A DNA stretch of 64,000 nucleotides from Malania oleifera (GCF_029873635.1 NC_080420.1:34432231-34496230); one strand, 5' to 3'. Numbered from the stretch's first letter, positions 1-11,769 are shown. The notes: generated by a model from the sequence alone, not told the origin. Made by a program: numbers and translations.

Positions 1-960
1 TCTTCCCATTTATATCCAACAATGTACAAATGACATTATCACAAATGTTCTTCTCAATGTGCATAACATCTAAGTTATGGCGTAGTGGAAGATCTTTCCA
101 ATATGGCAACTCAAAAAAGACGCTTCTTTTTGTCCAATTTAACTCATTCTCAGCACGTTTCCTTTTTATACTACTCGGTTCTTTCCCAAATTTCACATTT
201 ATTATCAACTTGAAATGGTTAAATATCTCTTCTCCTTCTAGTCGACTTGGCTGCAACCTTCATTCAGGTTTTCCATTAAAGCTTCTGGCACCACGAGTCC
301 TCCAAGGATGTCCAGTTGGTAGAAAATGATGATAACACATAAAGCATAAATTTCATCCATGCTTCAAGGATAAGGACTCAGCATCCTTATTACAAAATGG
401 GCATGCTAAGTATCCTTTTGTGCTCCACCCCGATAGATTTTCGTAAGTAGGGAAATCATTAATTGTCCATAATACTGCAGTATGCGGTCGAAATATTTTC
501 CCAGTTTCCACATCAAAAGTATCCACTTCTTTTTCTCATAGTTCTTTCAACTCATTAATTAATAGCTTCAGGTAAACATCAATATCCTTACCAGGTGCCC
601 TCAGTCCAGGAATAAGTAAAGACATGTAAATGAACGGTTCTTTCATACATCGCCATGGTGACACATTGTGTGACATCATCATAATTGGCCACATGCTATA
701 CGTGTTTTTAATGTTACTAAAGGATTGAAATCATCTGAAGTAAGGCCAAGTCTAATATTGCGAGCATCACTAACAAACCACAGATGCATTTTATCAAACT
801 CGACCCAAGCTTTCGAGTCTACTAGATGGCTAAGGGTGTTTTCCTCTTGAAGACATTTCTCTTTATGTCATCTCATATCTGCAGCAGTCTTTCTGAACAT
901 GTATAATCTTTGAAGCCTCAGTATTAATGGACAATATCGCAAAACTTTTTAGAAGATCAT
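1..960 (-). pseudogene. CACTA (En/Spm) TNP2-type transposase, degenerate and cut by the window edge
   Basis: The minus strand carries TNP2-family transposase blocks in the expected order: RNIRLGLTSDDFNPF (about 719-763), WPIMMMSHNVSPW (about 652-691), a CPFCN block near 400, and RHNLDVMHIEKNICDN (36-83). TNP2 is the cut-and-paste transposase of plant CACTA elements and acts on the element ends in the nucleus. In-frame stops at 536-538 and 260-262 break the frame, so this copy is dead. The C-terminal part lies beyond the left edge of the window. The 5' part of the element should lie to the right, beyond the solo LTR at 1393-3092. Family identity is firm from motif order; exon structure was not resolved. 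Confidence 0.85.
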
Positions 961-1387
961 TTTACTCTTATTCTAATTAGTTTTATACCTCGATTAGACA
1001 CTTGTTTGCATTTTTGAATTCACCATAAAAAAGTGTGCAATCATACTTACACGCATTTATTGAAATGTAATCGAGACCCAATTCACACTTGTATATCTTC
1101 GCCTCATAAAAAGACTTTGTAAGTATTTCACCATCAGGCAATGTCACCTTAATTATGCTTAAATGCATATTGAATGCGCTCTAAGATAACCTATGCATTG
1201 TCCTTGCATGAAGTACCTTCATCAGGAACTCCAATTTTGAGAATTTTTAACAGTTTGGATATTGGGGCACCCATGCATCCCTCACAATATTAGCAAATAG
1301 TTTACCAAATTTATTTAACTAACTAGGATCGCAAGGTATGCTACCTACTGAAGTATATTCAGCACTAGTATGCAAAACATTGACATC
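961..1387 (-). other. Probable N-terminal/upstream CACTA sequence, unresolved
   Basis: This stretch joins the TNP2 remnant to the inserted solo LTR. A 61-codon minus-strand open frame (983-1168) and short open stretches in other frames are present, but I do not recognise a domain. It is assigned to the CACTA element only by position. Confidence 0.35.
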
Positions 1388-2738
1388 CTATGTGTTGATT
1401 AAGGTGTAATTCCAAGAGGGGGGTGAATTGGGTATTTTAATACTCTTTGAAACTTATTTACCTCTTAGTACCTCTTTCTAAATTTAACCAATTACTTATC
1501 AAGTTTGTGTGAGGTTATTCAACATACATACATGCAATATAAGTAATGAGGTGCATTGCGGAAATTAAAAAGATAAGGGAAGAGAGAATGCAAACGCGAT
1601 TTTACAAGGATCAGCTAACCCGGCCTACGTCCTCACCTTGAGCAACCCACTCAAGGATTCCACTATAATCCTTGCTCCTTAAATTGGGACGGAGCTTCCC
1701 TTACATATGCTACTTACAAGAAGTACAGCTTCCTCCTAATCTACTACTTACAAGAGATACAACTCTCTCCTAATTCGCTGCTTACAAGAGATACAGCTCT
1801 CTCTCCTCAAACCTAGTTCACAATCTGAATCGTGATTACAATATAATTTGCTAAACACTCAATGTTTCTTCTAACAAAGCTAGTGAGTACAATTGAAATT
1901 CCTAACACATAATCATATGATGAAACTTGAAGGTCAGAATGTATGTAATGATATAATCGTAATATGCAAGAGTTTGATTCACTAACTTTCCCTTTTATCA
2001 AATCACCCAAAAATATTTTTATAAGTCAATGCTTTGGAGAACTTAGGTTAAATCTTTGAATACATAAAACGCTTTGAAGATTGCAAAGATTTGAAACACA
2101 CTTTGTCACAACAATATTTTCTCTCAAGTGTATATAGATAACCTTTAGACTTTTCAATCAAGTCGATTTTGGAATATTAAAAATATCAAGTAAAAATATC
2201 AACCCTTTGAATGAAAACTCTCTTGAAACAAAAATATCTAATCATTAACAAAAGCTTTTCTCAAGTGGTAATCTTATCAAAATGGTTTAATATATGCACA
2301 CTCAAGTTCAACCTCTTAACAAATATTTAAAAGTGGATTTTGCAATGATAAACTCTTTGAAAAATAGATATACTCTTGGATCAAAAACTATTCAACCAAT
2401 GGCAAAAACCTTTCTCAAGTAATGATCTTGTTAAAAATAGTCTCTATATGTATATGAACACTCAAGATCAATCTCTCTAATGATATTCAATAACAGATGA
2501 TGAGATGAGAAACTTATGAAAGTAATAAATCGATTTACCAAACTTAATACCAAGTTGAAATCAAGATATGTAAATGAATTCCCTTTGTTTTTCTGAGTTG
2601 ATTTGCCCAAGCTAGATGAGTATGAGTTGGAGTGCAGACCATCATATAGCAATATGTTCAAGTTTCTCAATTCTCTTTCAAAAAGATGTTCTCTTCTCTT
2701 CTCGTTGATCTTAGCTTTTGCATTAGGGTTTAGATGTT

Positions 2739-2749
2739 CTATATATAGG
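2739..2749 (-). promoter_or_regulatory. TATA-like box of LTR A1
   Basis: On the minus strand this reads CCTATATATAG. It lies about 95 bases downstream, in LTR orientation, of the near-palindrome array at 2838-3000. The position suits the start of retroelement transcription; this is inference from sequence and layout only. Confidence 0.45.
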
Positions 2750-2837
2750 TGTCTTACCCTTAGAATCAATCCTAACCGTTGGATCAAAAAATATCTTGCT
2801 AGTTCTTTTATTAAAAAATAGATTTTTAAGTTTTCCT

Positions 2838-3000
2838 GCAAGTTCAGGCGACTGAGGTTAAAGGCCCAAGCGATTGAAGTTCCTTAAAGCTTTGAAAAAA
2901 TTAACCTGGGTACAAGGTCAGGCAACGGAAGTTAAGGGTCAAGCGCCTGAAGTGACGAGTTCAGGCGACTGAGTTCAGTCTACTGAGGTTTCTCAACTAT
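2838..3000 (-). promoter_or_regulatory. Array of near-palindromes in LTR A1
   Basis: Repeated units of the type TTCAGGCGACTGAG (2843-2856 and about 2961-2974), AAGCGCCTGAAG (about 2943) and TTCAGTCTACTGAGG (about 2974) occur within 165 bases. They match the class found in the other SIRE-like LTRs and in the Gypsy LTRs near 52.4 and 60.8 kb. A protein-binding role is inferred, not shown. Confidence 0.5.
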
Positions 3001-3092
3001 ACTAATATCATAATACCCCTTTCCAAATTGATAGTTCATCTTATAAACATAGATGGTACATGTTAGTCGCAATCAAAAAAACAAAATTTCCA

Positions 3093-3860
3093 CAATGAAA
3101 TATACTTTCTAATCCAGGAAATGTAAATTTTCAAGATTATAACACACTAAAGAGCATAATCCAAGCCAAAGTGAACGAATCTTACATAAATAAAAGATTA
3201 AAACAAAGAAAAAAATCACTTCACAAAACTAAAGAGGCAAAGGAAGAGGCACAGAGATCACTTACCAATTAAACGTGAAGGGTTCTGATGGTGACGATGG
3301 GTACCGGTGGTGGCAGTGGGTAACACCGGTGGTAGTGGGCACTGGTAGCGAAGGGTTCCGACGATGGCGGTGGGTACCGATGGTGCTGGTTGGTACCGGT
3401 AGTGGCAGTGGGTACTGGCAGTGAAGGGTTTCAGTGGTGGCGATGGGTACCAGCAGCGTAGTGAGGAGGGAGGACAGAGGAAGAAGAAGCGCGAGGGAGC
3501 TGGGAAAGAGAAGGCTTCAGGCAAGGCAGGGAGGAGGGAGGTTCACGAGCGAGCTGGAAAAGGGAAGGGTTCTGGCGGTGGCAATGGGTATCGGCGGTGC
3601 AGGGAGGACTGTAAGGGAGCTAAGAGATGGAAAGGTTCCGACGGTGATGGTGGGTACTAACAGCACAAGGAGGAGGGAGGAGGAGAAGAGAGGAGAGCAA
3701 GAGACTTGGGAGAGGGAAGGGTAAAAGGCGAGAGGGGATTTAGGGGATTCAACGTGAAGAAACGAAGGGTTTTAGGGGTCCTTTCTGGGTAAGCGTTTGA
3801 GTGACGACTTCAAAAATTGTCACTAATAATTGTCACTAATACGTTGACTATAAAAACTTC
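3093..3860 (-). repeat. Probable CACTA end region: GC-rich minisatellite and subterminal repeats
   Basis: Diverged copies of a unit like GGTGGGTACCGGTGGTGGCA run from about 3275 to 3660 and are far more GC-rich than the surroundings. At 3795-3850 the words GTGACGACTT and TTGTCACTAAT recur, as in subterminal repeats of dicot CACTA elements. No clean CACTA/TAGTG terminus is visible, so the element end is eroded or truncated. Open frames on both strands here are by-products of the repeat composition. Confidence 0.45.
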
Positions 3861-4033
3861 CAACCCATTTTTGAAACCTAAGGCCCAGCCCCCTTCTAAA
3901 AAAAAAAAAACAAGCCCATTTTTAGAAAACCTGAGGCCCAACCATTTTAAAATATCTCGAGGTCCACCATTTTTTTAAACTGACTCAAAGCCCATTTTTA
4001 AATCAAACCTGACATGTGTCAAGGTCGCTAGGC
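3861..4033. other. Host sequence before the Tat-like LTR
   Basis: Short A-rich and C-rich stretches with repeated GGCCCA words. No gene is seen. It ends with CTAGGC (4028-4033), the left copy of the flanking duplication of the next element. Confidence 0.4.
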
Positions 4034-5759
4034 TGATCACTCGAGCCTAACCGAGTCAACACAAACTCGTGGTTTGACTCACACGAGTCAACCCTGTACT
4101 GACTCAATGAGTTAGGATTTAAGTGAGTCAAGCTTGTCCCTGAACCCCTAACAAACCTGAAACCCTAACCTTTCGAAGCATCAACCCTAAAATCACCCAA
4201 ACCAGACACCAATAACCAGCACTCGATCCACACACAGTTATGCAACACACAGACAATCACACACAAAGGAGTAAGAAGATCAAAGATAGGGAGGGAGAGG
4301 ATACCTATATTTTGTAGAGCTGAGCCGGACTTTTTTTTTTTTGTCTCAAACTGAGTGTCACCGTGGTTATAACTCCCTCGTGTGGTCTATAGTTTGCCAT
4401 CGTAATGGCGAACGAAGTGGGCCTTCAGTAGTTTAGGAAGCCAAAAGCAGGAATTGAGATAGGATTGATAAATCTGAAGGATTAGGGTTTCATAATTTTA
4501 GAGAGAGAGAGATAGAGAGATCGAACAAAAAATGGAAAAAAGAAAAAATTAAGCTTTTATATGTGTTGTCTTAGGACCACAAGAATGCAACACATGGCAC
4601 ACCCACTTCCACACACATAGAGTGTTACGTGGCTTCCCTCAAGACATCTGATTTGCGTTTCCTCAGAATGGCGTAGATCACTCCATGTCATTGATCTATG
4701 CCCGTATATTCCCCTTCATCCAGTTGCCGACATGTGGCCATGTGATGAGACGGTGATGTTACCGCCCCAGCCCCCGTTTTAAATACTGACAAATATTCGC
4801 CAAGCCACGTGTTTCCACCCGGTGATGACACGTGGCTCGGTTCGTGAACCGAGCACTAAATCTCTTGAACCGATTGACCCAATTCAAACAGGTTCGAACT
4901 GGCTTATTTATTTTCCTATTTATTTTTGTATTATATTATTCATTTGATTTTAAATTAGGGAAAAATATGGAAAAATTGTATAAAAAAAAAATCAGGAAAA
5001 TTTAGGGAAAATTCAAAAAACTATTTTTGAGGTTAAAAAATTATTTTTTCACACTTTTCATCCAAAAATAGAAAATGGTTCCTACAATTCTCCCAGAAAA
5101 TTTTGAAAATATTGTTTAACATTTAGAAAAATTATATAAATTTTGAAACAAACCTAAGAGTTTATTTTCATAAAATATTTTCTCGATTTTTATCCCTATG
5201 ATTTCAAAAAGGGGCATGAGCTTTTTATGCTTCACGTGCCCTAGTTCTCAGGGATGTATTATTATAAGTATACTATGTAAAAATTGTAAATTTTGACTCT
5301 ATGAGTCTGATTCCGTTTTGATTATGTCAAAACCAATGTTTCTCACTTGTGCACTGAGCTTCTTGAACAGGTTTATCCTTAGCATGCACTATTGGTAGGA
5401 ACTTAAGCAAGTCATACGGACTATGAATTAAGCTCAAGCTTCATTTATGGCGTCTAAAGAATTGAAAAAATGAAGACTTATTTTATATTGTATTTGCATT
5501 CATTTTCAATTAGTCTGTAATATAATATGGTCTGTAATAAACTGCATCACATGCATGATAGGATTAAATGCTCAAGACCATAGAGTGACCTTAGGGTTCA
5601 CCCTTCGGTTGACCAATGCTAGGTTTTTAGGACTAACTCAAAGACCTTAGAAAGACCCTAGGTCCTTGCACTTACACTTAAATTAGTCCCCAAAATCACA
5701 TATACTATCAGGGGAAACAATTGAATTAAAATAGGACTAAAAGGGCAAAAATTGTGAGA

Positions 5760-6125
5760 GGTCCAGTGACTGAACCCTTGGTGTTTAAAACACCTCGGGC
5801 AACCGAACCATTGACCGGTCAGAAAGTTCACTTGGTCTCGGGCACCCAAACCAAAATGATCATAGCATCCAGGGGCGACCGAACGTCAATTTTGACTTTA
5901 TCCCAATAGTTCGGCTGCCCAAACCCCCACTTTCATGTTACCCTCGGACGATCGAAAGTTCATGTTCAGCATACCGAAATTTAGACCGAGCACCTGAATA
6001 GCGGTGTTTTGAGGAATTGCCTCGGTCAGCAAATCGAGCCTATATTCGTGCACCCGAACTTCAAAATCACCTTTTTTGCACTGTGTCTGTTCAGGCACGC
6101 AAACCTTGGATCGGGCACCCAAAAA
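5760..6125 (+). promoter_or_regulatory. Near-palindrome array of LTR A2
   Basis: Units related to TTCGGTCGCCCGAAC recur about a dozen times, for example CGGGCAACCGAACC (near 5796), GGCGACCGAACG (near 5873), TTCGGCTGCCCAAAC (near 5910) and TCGGGCACCCAAAA (near 6112). They stop about 125 bases before the TATA-like box, in the same order seen in the other LTR families. Confidence 0.55.
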
Positions 6126-6250
6126 TCTCAGGTTGTTTTATTTTTTTATTGCAGTTAAGAATGGTTAAATGAGGTTAATTTTCTTAAATTTTTTTAAAAC
6201 ATTTTTAATAATCCCCATTGAGTTCCAACGGTTACTTTTTTAGGAAAAAC

Positions 6251-6258
6251 TATTTATA
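6251..6258 (+). promoter_or_regulatory. TATA-like box of LTR A2
   Basis: TATTTATA downstream of the near-palindrome array and upstream of a T/C-rich leader. Its position matches the layout of the other SIRE-like LTRs. Confidence 0.4.
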
Positions 6259-7830
6259 CCTTCTCATTTGCCTCAATCAGTAAGTAATTAGCAAATAGAT
6301 TAGCACAAGATTCTCTTAATTTCTTACACTTCTATTTGCTCACACTCCACCATTTTTCAAGAAAAAATCACTCATACGCTCTTACACCTTATTTGCAAAA
6401 TCATTTTTAACAAAGAGAGCTCTTCTTTATTGTTCCCCTAACTTGCAAATCAATTGAAAAATAGGGAGATTTGATTAATTTATTGTGCATCACTTCAAGT
6501 CATTTCCTTGGCAAAAACTCTCACATATTCATACGTACTTGAAAATCTATTTTTGAGAGTTCTTTATGGTTTAATCTTTCCCATAATATTTCATATATAA
6601 ATATTTGATTAGGAAGATTGTGTTTTTTGCTTGCTAGTCTTGACACTCATATTGCAAGACTTGAAAGCTTGCATATAATCTTTGATATTGTTTTTGCAAG
6701 CTACAATCCAAAACATCTATTATGCTTTACATATAGAATATCCTTGAGATATTTGATTTGGATTGTGTTAAACTTCTTTTGATAATTTTTGTGTTGAATA
6801 TCTTATCTAGAATCAAAGGTTGAACTCTCACATATACATACACTCACACATCTTAAAGAGTTTACATACTGGATCTCACCTTAGCATTAAATATATATCA
6901 TCTATGAGTGCACATTTATCTAGATTGTATTATAGTACATATATGCTTGTGTAGAAGTGCTTAAAATTGTACGTGAAAATTTCATATTCATTGATTGTAT
7001 TCCAAGCGTGGCTTGAGGGGGCGGTAATCCAGCCCGAAAGGATTGTTTGTAAAGGTTGAGGTCAGCCCTGTGCTAATTGACCTGATTGTATTTAGGTGCC
7101 GCTCCATCCGTTAAGTGAGCCCATAGTGTACTCCTTGTGCTGGATAGCAAGGCAGGAACATAGGTAGGATTGGCCGAACCCCGATATCATATTCGGTGTC
7201 ACTTTTACATTTCCTACATTATATTTTGCTTTGTGCTTGATTTTATTTCCCTTCTGAATATACTGCATATCTGATTAACACTACATTGTATCTAGTTGAG
7301 AAATACTAAAATTGTGGTGCATGTATTGAAAATTGTTTAATATATCGTATCTACAATTTCATATATACTTGGATAGCTCCTAGGTTGCATTATATTATTG
7401 CTAGATTAGTTTAACCTAGGAGGAAATTTTTAAATCTCCTATTCACCCCCCCCCCCCCCTCATGGGATTGCACCAAAGTTAACAGTAAATACTTGTGTGA
7501 TTTATTAGTGTTTTGTAATTGTTCAAAGGTAGTAAAATAAATTGCTATTAAATTTAATTTGGGATAATCTTCAATTAATTAGGTACCATTCATAGAACGG
7601 GTGTGTAGGAGGTGCTAGTACCTTCCCCTCACATAATCAAACTCCCGATCTCGATCATGGTAACGTAGACCAATTCTACCCTCAATTGGGTGGTAATCAC
7701 ATGCTCTAACCACACTCCAAAAGGTTAGTGGCGACTCCAACATCCCTTTTTCATAAAAATATCAAGTATCATTTCTTTCATTCACCCTCCCGGGGGCACC
7801 CTCGCTCCTCAAGACGTCGCGACACTAGGC

Positions 7831-8807
7831 ATAAAAATTATTAATACGTTAATCGGAAGAGAGGACTTGAACTCAACAGTTTGGTAACCCCAATGTCATT
7901 GGTTGATTCCTTCTTGAGAGTTTACCCCGGTGTATTACCACGGGTGTGTCAATGGGCGGAGGACTTTCACCTCCCCAGATTTGGTGTTGTACCATAGTGT
8001 CCAAAGTGACGTGATGATAGATGAAATCCCTAAATTATCAAAAATAAAATAAAATAAATGAATCAGTATCGAAGAATTGGGCTACTCTAGCAATGCATAC
8101 TTGTAATTTAATTTAGTTGTTTTGCAAGGTTTATCTTGATGACAACTAATGCATACATGTAAATATTACATCCAACTAAATATTTCTTAATCCTTTATTT
8201 CATTTGTTCTAAAGAAAAAAAAAATCTCATGATCATTTGTGCAAAAGTGGCCTTGAGAGCAACATGACTTACTAAATATTCATATCATTCTTGATTAAGT
8301 TGGCTTAATAAATATTTTTGCAACCCCCATTAATAAGTAATTAATAATTTCTATAACTACTTTTAATAAATTAATTAATTCATAAAACAACATGAATAAT
8401 ATTTTGAAAACTCCACATAAATAAAAATATTAATGTTTTGGAAAGACCCGATAAATTTATAATATAATTTTTGACCGCTAATAATAATGGAATTAATATT
8501 TTTGTAGTAAATATTTATAATAATTAAATTAATTATTTATGTAATCATTGATAGTAGTTGAACCAATAGTTTTGCAACTACTAGTAATAATTGAATTATT
8601 TTATGAAATAATTGGTACAACTAAAAGAAACTTTAAACAATCCCATAAAAATTAAATAGTATTTAAAAAATCCTTTCATTTGTTGATGGCCATTTTTTTT
8701 ATTAGACTGTCAAAACCGAGTGACTATATCGCTCACAAGAGATTGACCATAATCATTTAGCCTGTTCCGAGCATTTTCACTCTTTATTAACCAATTTTTA
8801 CTTTCTT
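7831..8807. other. AT-rich old repeat, no gene
   Basis: Very AT-rich sequence with many stops in all frames. From about 8225 (TCTCATGATCATTTG) it resembles sequence starting near 37572 (TCTCATGATCACTTG), including TTAATTAATT and TTTTGAAAA words further on. Both are probably diverged copies of one repeat. No terminal structure was recognised. Confidence 0.4.
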
Positions 8808-9265
8808 GAGCGATTTAAAACTATCTAAAAGAGTTGGGAGCATCCTGCGTAAATTTTAAGTTTTTGACATAAAAATTGAGAAAGTTGCCTGATTCGTTTT
8901 AGGCGTTTCTACACATTTTTGACATACTTTGATTGTTTTAGGTGATTCAAAATAGTTTGAAAGGGTTAAGAGCATCCTCAACGGAATTCAATTTTTCAAC
9001 ACGATTATTGAGAAACTTATTGGGTGTTTTTATTCTGTTTTCACCAATTTTGATTGTTTCGGGTGATTCAAAACAATCTGAAAGGGTTAGGAGCATGCCA
9101 AATGGGTTTCGAGTTTTTGACATAAAAATTGAGAAAATCACTTGGCACATTTTGGGTGTCCCGCTCCTTTTTGACCAATTTTGTCTATGTCGGGTGACTC
9201 GAGCAATCTAAAAGGTTATGAACAGACATATTTTAGATTTTTGGCATGAAAACTATGAAAATCAC
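8808..9265 (+). repeat. Tandem repeat, period about 120-133 bp, 3.6 copies
   Basis: Unit starts at about 8808, 8941, 9061 and 9191 share GGTGATTCAAAACAATCTG-like starts, then GGGTTAGGAGCATCC and TTTTTGACATAAAAATTGAG blocks. Copies are diverged, so the array is not recent. The 89-codon open frame inside it is a repeat artefact. Confidence 0.8.
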
Positions 9266-9893
9266 TTTTTTCAGATTTTATTTATTTTTTCCCTGGGGCT
9301 TGATTAATTAGTATTTTCCCTCTACTTTTGGTTTTTATTTATTTATTTATTTATTTGTATTTATTATTTTATTTAATTAAAGAAAAAAGTAAAAAAATAA
9401 TAAAAGAATTTTAAAAAAAAAAAGGGTTAGCATGTGGCGGCATTTTTTAAAAAAAAGGGGGGGTGGGGGGTGGAGGCGCACGCATGCACGCCTCCGCTTC
9501 TTTTATTTTAAACAACATTTTCTATTGAAAAAATTAAAAATATATAGAAAATACAAGAGAAATGTCAAAATGATGCCTTTTGGCTTGGGGGTTGTCTTTA
9601 ACCTCCAAAGCTTGTTTTTAGTTGGATTTTCTCCATTTTTTCCATCAAAAAAGCTATTTTTTTTTTATTCCCAACCTCCCACCCCATATTTTAACCTTCC
9701 ACAAACCCCTACTCTCCTAAAAATCTTCTAAAAAAACTAAAAAATATTTCAACTTCTCACTTCCCCTACTTTCTCCTCGCTTTTCTCTCCCATTCTTTGT
9801 TATCTTATTTACTCCATAAAACCCCCTAGGGGACTACCAGACTGAGGACTCTCCCAGATTTTTTCCTATAAACTCTTCCCTCTATCTCATTAT

Positions 9894-9975
<82 letters not shown>

Positions 9976-10020
9976 CTCTCTCCATATCTCTTTCACTATC
10001 CCTGCACCCTTGGTCAAACT
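9266..10020 (+). other. Promoter/leader-like sequence of an older element, with CT microsatellite
   Basis: This non-coding stretch has a G-rich run (9457-9471) and a hairpin with arms GGAGGCG (9472-9478) and CGCCTCC (9489-9495). A C/T-rich leader-like region follows from about 9660. A (CT)n tract of about 35 units lies at 9896-9967. It is interrupted at AAACT (10016-10020) by the Copia element and resumes at 35615, so it is part of the same host unit as the sequence there. Confidence 0.5.
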
Positions 10021-10192
10021 TGTGACTACTTTGAGAAACCACAACACTTCAACGTGGGTGTGGATTGCTATATTTATATTTACAAGAGATCATTACAATT
10101 AAATGAGATTACAAATATTACGGAAACTAATCGCTACAATTAAGGGTCAATACTGCTATATTTGGGAAGCATGAGATGTGTGATCCTTAACA
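10021..10192 (-). repeat. 3' LTR of Copia C1
   Basis: The 172 bp segment starts TGTGACTACT and ends CCTTAACA on the plus strand. Its inner part (ATTGCTATATTTATATT..., ATATTTGGGAAGCATGAG) recurs in the 5' LTR split around the hAT element at 29040-29138 and 35569-35609. Confidence 0.8.
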
Positions 10193-10216
10193 GCGCCCCC
10201 CCCCCCCCCCCCGGGC
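10193..10216 (-). other. G-run at the polypurine-tract position of C1
   Basis: Directly inside the 3' LTR the minus strand reads a run of about 17 G, the expected place of the polypurine tract that primes plus-strand DNA synthesis. The run length may be unstable or a sequencing artefact. Confidence 0.5.
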
Positions 10217-10429
10217 GCAAGCTGAGTGTTGGATTTGAATGGACATGAAGCTTGGATCGAAAAAATTCAAATAGTGGTCGAGGTATACTTTTGATGAAGA
10301 TGTCGGCAATCTGAAGATGAGAAGGTACATACCGAGTGTGAATTTTTCAATAAGAACAACTTCTCGCAGAAAATGATAGTTTAATTCAACATGCTTAGCA
10401 CGCTTATAGGTAACCAGATTTGAGCTCAA

Positions 10430-11477
10430 GAATATTGCACTCTTGTTGTCACATAATAGGAGTGGTGGTTTGGGTACGAATACCCGAAGATCAGAGAGAA
10501 GATGAGCAAGTCAAAGCAGTTCGACAGTAGTGTGGGCAAGAGCACGATACTCAGATTCACAGCTGGAACGAGAGACAGTAGGTTGCTTTTTAGCACTACC
10601 AAAAAAAGTAGAGTAGTTGGAAGTTGAACGACGTGTGTCTGGCCAATCGGCGCAGTCAACAGCAGAGTAGGCAATGAGGCTACTAGGAGCAAAAGAATGG
10701 TGAAAAGTAAGACCAAAATGGAGAGTGCCTTTAACATAGCAAAGAATACGCTTAACCACCTGAAAATGATCTTCAGTGGGAGCATGTAGAAACTAGCTAA
10801 CTGTGTTGACAGCATGTGAAATATCAGGGGGCGTGATGGTCAGATATTGAAGAGCACCAACAAGAGACCTGCATAAAGTGGGATCAGAGAACGGAGGATC
10901 ATCAGCAGACAAATTCTAAAAGACAACCATGGGAGTAGAAACCGATTTGCTGTCAAGAAATTGAGCACAAGTGAGGATATCCTTGGTATACTTCTGAGAA
11001 AAAATCCATCAACAATAGGCAAGGCTTCAAGACCAAAAAAATAGCTGAGAGGACCCAAATCCTTAATGGCAAACTTAGAATGGAGTTTATGAGTAAATAT
11101 GTCAAGAAGAGATGTATTGTTCCCTGTAGTAATGATGTCATCAACATAAAGAAGTAAATAAAAGACTGCAGAATGCTTATGAAAAACAAATAGTGATGTG
11201 TCAGCACGACTGCAAGTAAAACCAAGTCGGGGAAGAAAAGAGTTGAAACGCTGAAACCAGGCCTGAGGAGCTTGCTTGAGGCTATAGAGGGCTTTCTTTA
11301 ATTGATAGAAATGATTAGGAAAATGAGGATCAACGTAACCAAGAGGCTACTCCATATAGACATTTTGCTCCATATAAACATTTTCAGTGAGAGTGCCATT
11401 GAGAAAAGCATTTTTTGACGTCAAGTTGTTGGAGGGACCATTGGTAGGTTACAACGATTGAAAGGATGACACGAACA
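10430..11477 (-). pseudogene. Copia C1 reverse transcriptase C-terminal part and RNase H
   Basis: The minus strand shows QQLDVKK near 11415-11435, then the RT catalytic motif YVDD at 11137-11148 within LLLYVDDI. SYFFGLEA follows near 11030 and the RNase H block SRSSCESEYRALA near 10535-10575. YVDD is intact, but the frame changes repeatedly and stops occur between blocks. The RNase H entry reads AYSAVDCADWPDTRRS where the family usually has AYSDADWAG, so an acidic residue is probably lost. Upstream coding continues at 13588-13775 beyond the inserted solo LTR. Confidence 0.85.
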
Positions 11478-11568
11478 GTAGTTGTAATGACCCAAAGAAT
11501 AATAGTATTTAAATAATGATTAAGAAGGTGAAAAATGGAAACAAGAAGACAAGGAGGAAGTAGGCCAT

Positions 11569-11753
11569 GTCGACGAACGCTTTGCGTTCGTCGACGAAAT
11601 TGTAATTGGGTTCGTCGATGAGGTGACGTGTCTCGTCGATGAGGAAATGCCGAGATAGGTTCTGCGCATTCTGAATTCCATCGATGAGGAGTGGGTTTCA
11701 TCGACGGAATTATTAAAGGACTCATCAACGAGATGACATGGCTCGTCGACGAA
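11569..11753 (+). promoter_or_regulatory. GTCGAC-core palindrome array of solo LTR B1
   Basis: About eight units of the type CTCGTCGACGAA occur in 185 bases, including the perfect palindrome TTCGTCGACGAA at 11587-11598 and CTCGTCGACGAA at 11742-11753. Others are decayed by C-to-T changes (TCGTCGATGAGG). The last unit ends six bases before CTATAAATAG. Confidence 0.7.
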
Positions 11754-11759
11754 TCCAGC

Positions 11760-11769
11760 CCTATAAATA
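11760..11769 (+). promoter_or_regulatory. TATA box of solo LTR B1
   Basis: CCTATAAATA directly after the palindrome array. This is a near-consensus plant TATA box and the likely transcription control point of the parental LTR. Confidence 0.6.

Larger units (their letters stand above)
1393..3092 (-). mobile_element. SIRE-like solo LTR (copy A1)
   Basis: The plus-strand left end begins TGTTGATT and then carries the block CCAAGAGGGGGGTGAATTGG. The same block sits at the same end of the LTRs at 19061, 26081 and 49413, and inverted near 7436-7470. The segment also has the lysis of direct-oriented CTCTC blocks (1690-1800) and a near-palindrome array (2838-3000). Flanks ctatg (1388-1392) and caatg (3093-3097) match at four of five bases and are the likely target duplication. 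No internal retrotransposon sequence lies on either side, so it is read as a solo LTR left by recombination. The right boundary is tentative. Confidence 0.6.
5291..7484 (+). mobile_element. SIRE-like solo LTR (copy A2), TSD GTAAA
   Basis: The 2194 bp segment begins TTTTGACTCTATGAGTC and ends GTTAACA. Five-base duplications GTAAA flank it (5286-5290 and 7485-7489). Its end carries, in inverse orientation to the other SIRE-like copies, the block CCTATTCACCCCC...CTCATGGGATTG. It therefore lies on the plus strand. The 5' end aligns by eye with the LTR end at 28049 (TTGACC/TTGATTATG words). A near-palindrome array (5760-6125) is followed by a TATA-like box at 6251. Confidence 0.8.
4034..7824 (-). 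mobile_element. Tat-like Gypsy solo LTR, interrupted by solo LTR A2
   Basis: On the minus strand the element starts TGTCGCGACG and soon reads TTGGAGTCGCCACTAACC, a start I associate with Tat-type Gypsy LTRs. It ends at TGATCACTCG on the plus strand. The six bases CTAGGC flank both ends (4028-4033 and 7825-7830), supporting insertion. After removing the 5291-7484 insertion and its duplication, about 1.59 kb remains. A minus-strand TATA-like CATATAAAAGC lies near 4553-4563, with CACGTG words near 4805-4835 upstream of it. No internal region or polyprotein is attached. Confidence 0.6.

Noticed and set aside
3258-3724. Overlapping Gly/Arg- and Pro-rich open frames on both strands
   Set aside because: They follow from the GC-rich minisatellite, exist in several frames at once and show no domain.
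7717-7740. TGGCGACTCC read as a plus-strand primer binding site
   Set aside because: The flanking duplication CTAGGC and the minus-strand start TGTCGCGACG place it inside the LTR, near its 5' end, in the opposite orientation.
7858-7910. tRNA-like words around GGACTTGAACTCAACAG
   Set aside because: No cloverleaf with acceptor, D and T arms could be laid out.
9826-10047. Minus-strand open frame with a long Arg-Glu repeat
   Set aside because: It is the translation of the (CT)n microsatellite at 9896-9967 and has no other support.
11569-11753. CRISPR-like look of evenly placed palindromes (also at 45250-45490 and 56270-56457)
   Set aside because: Units are diverged, spacing is irregular, no cas genes are present, and the context is a plant LTR.
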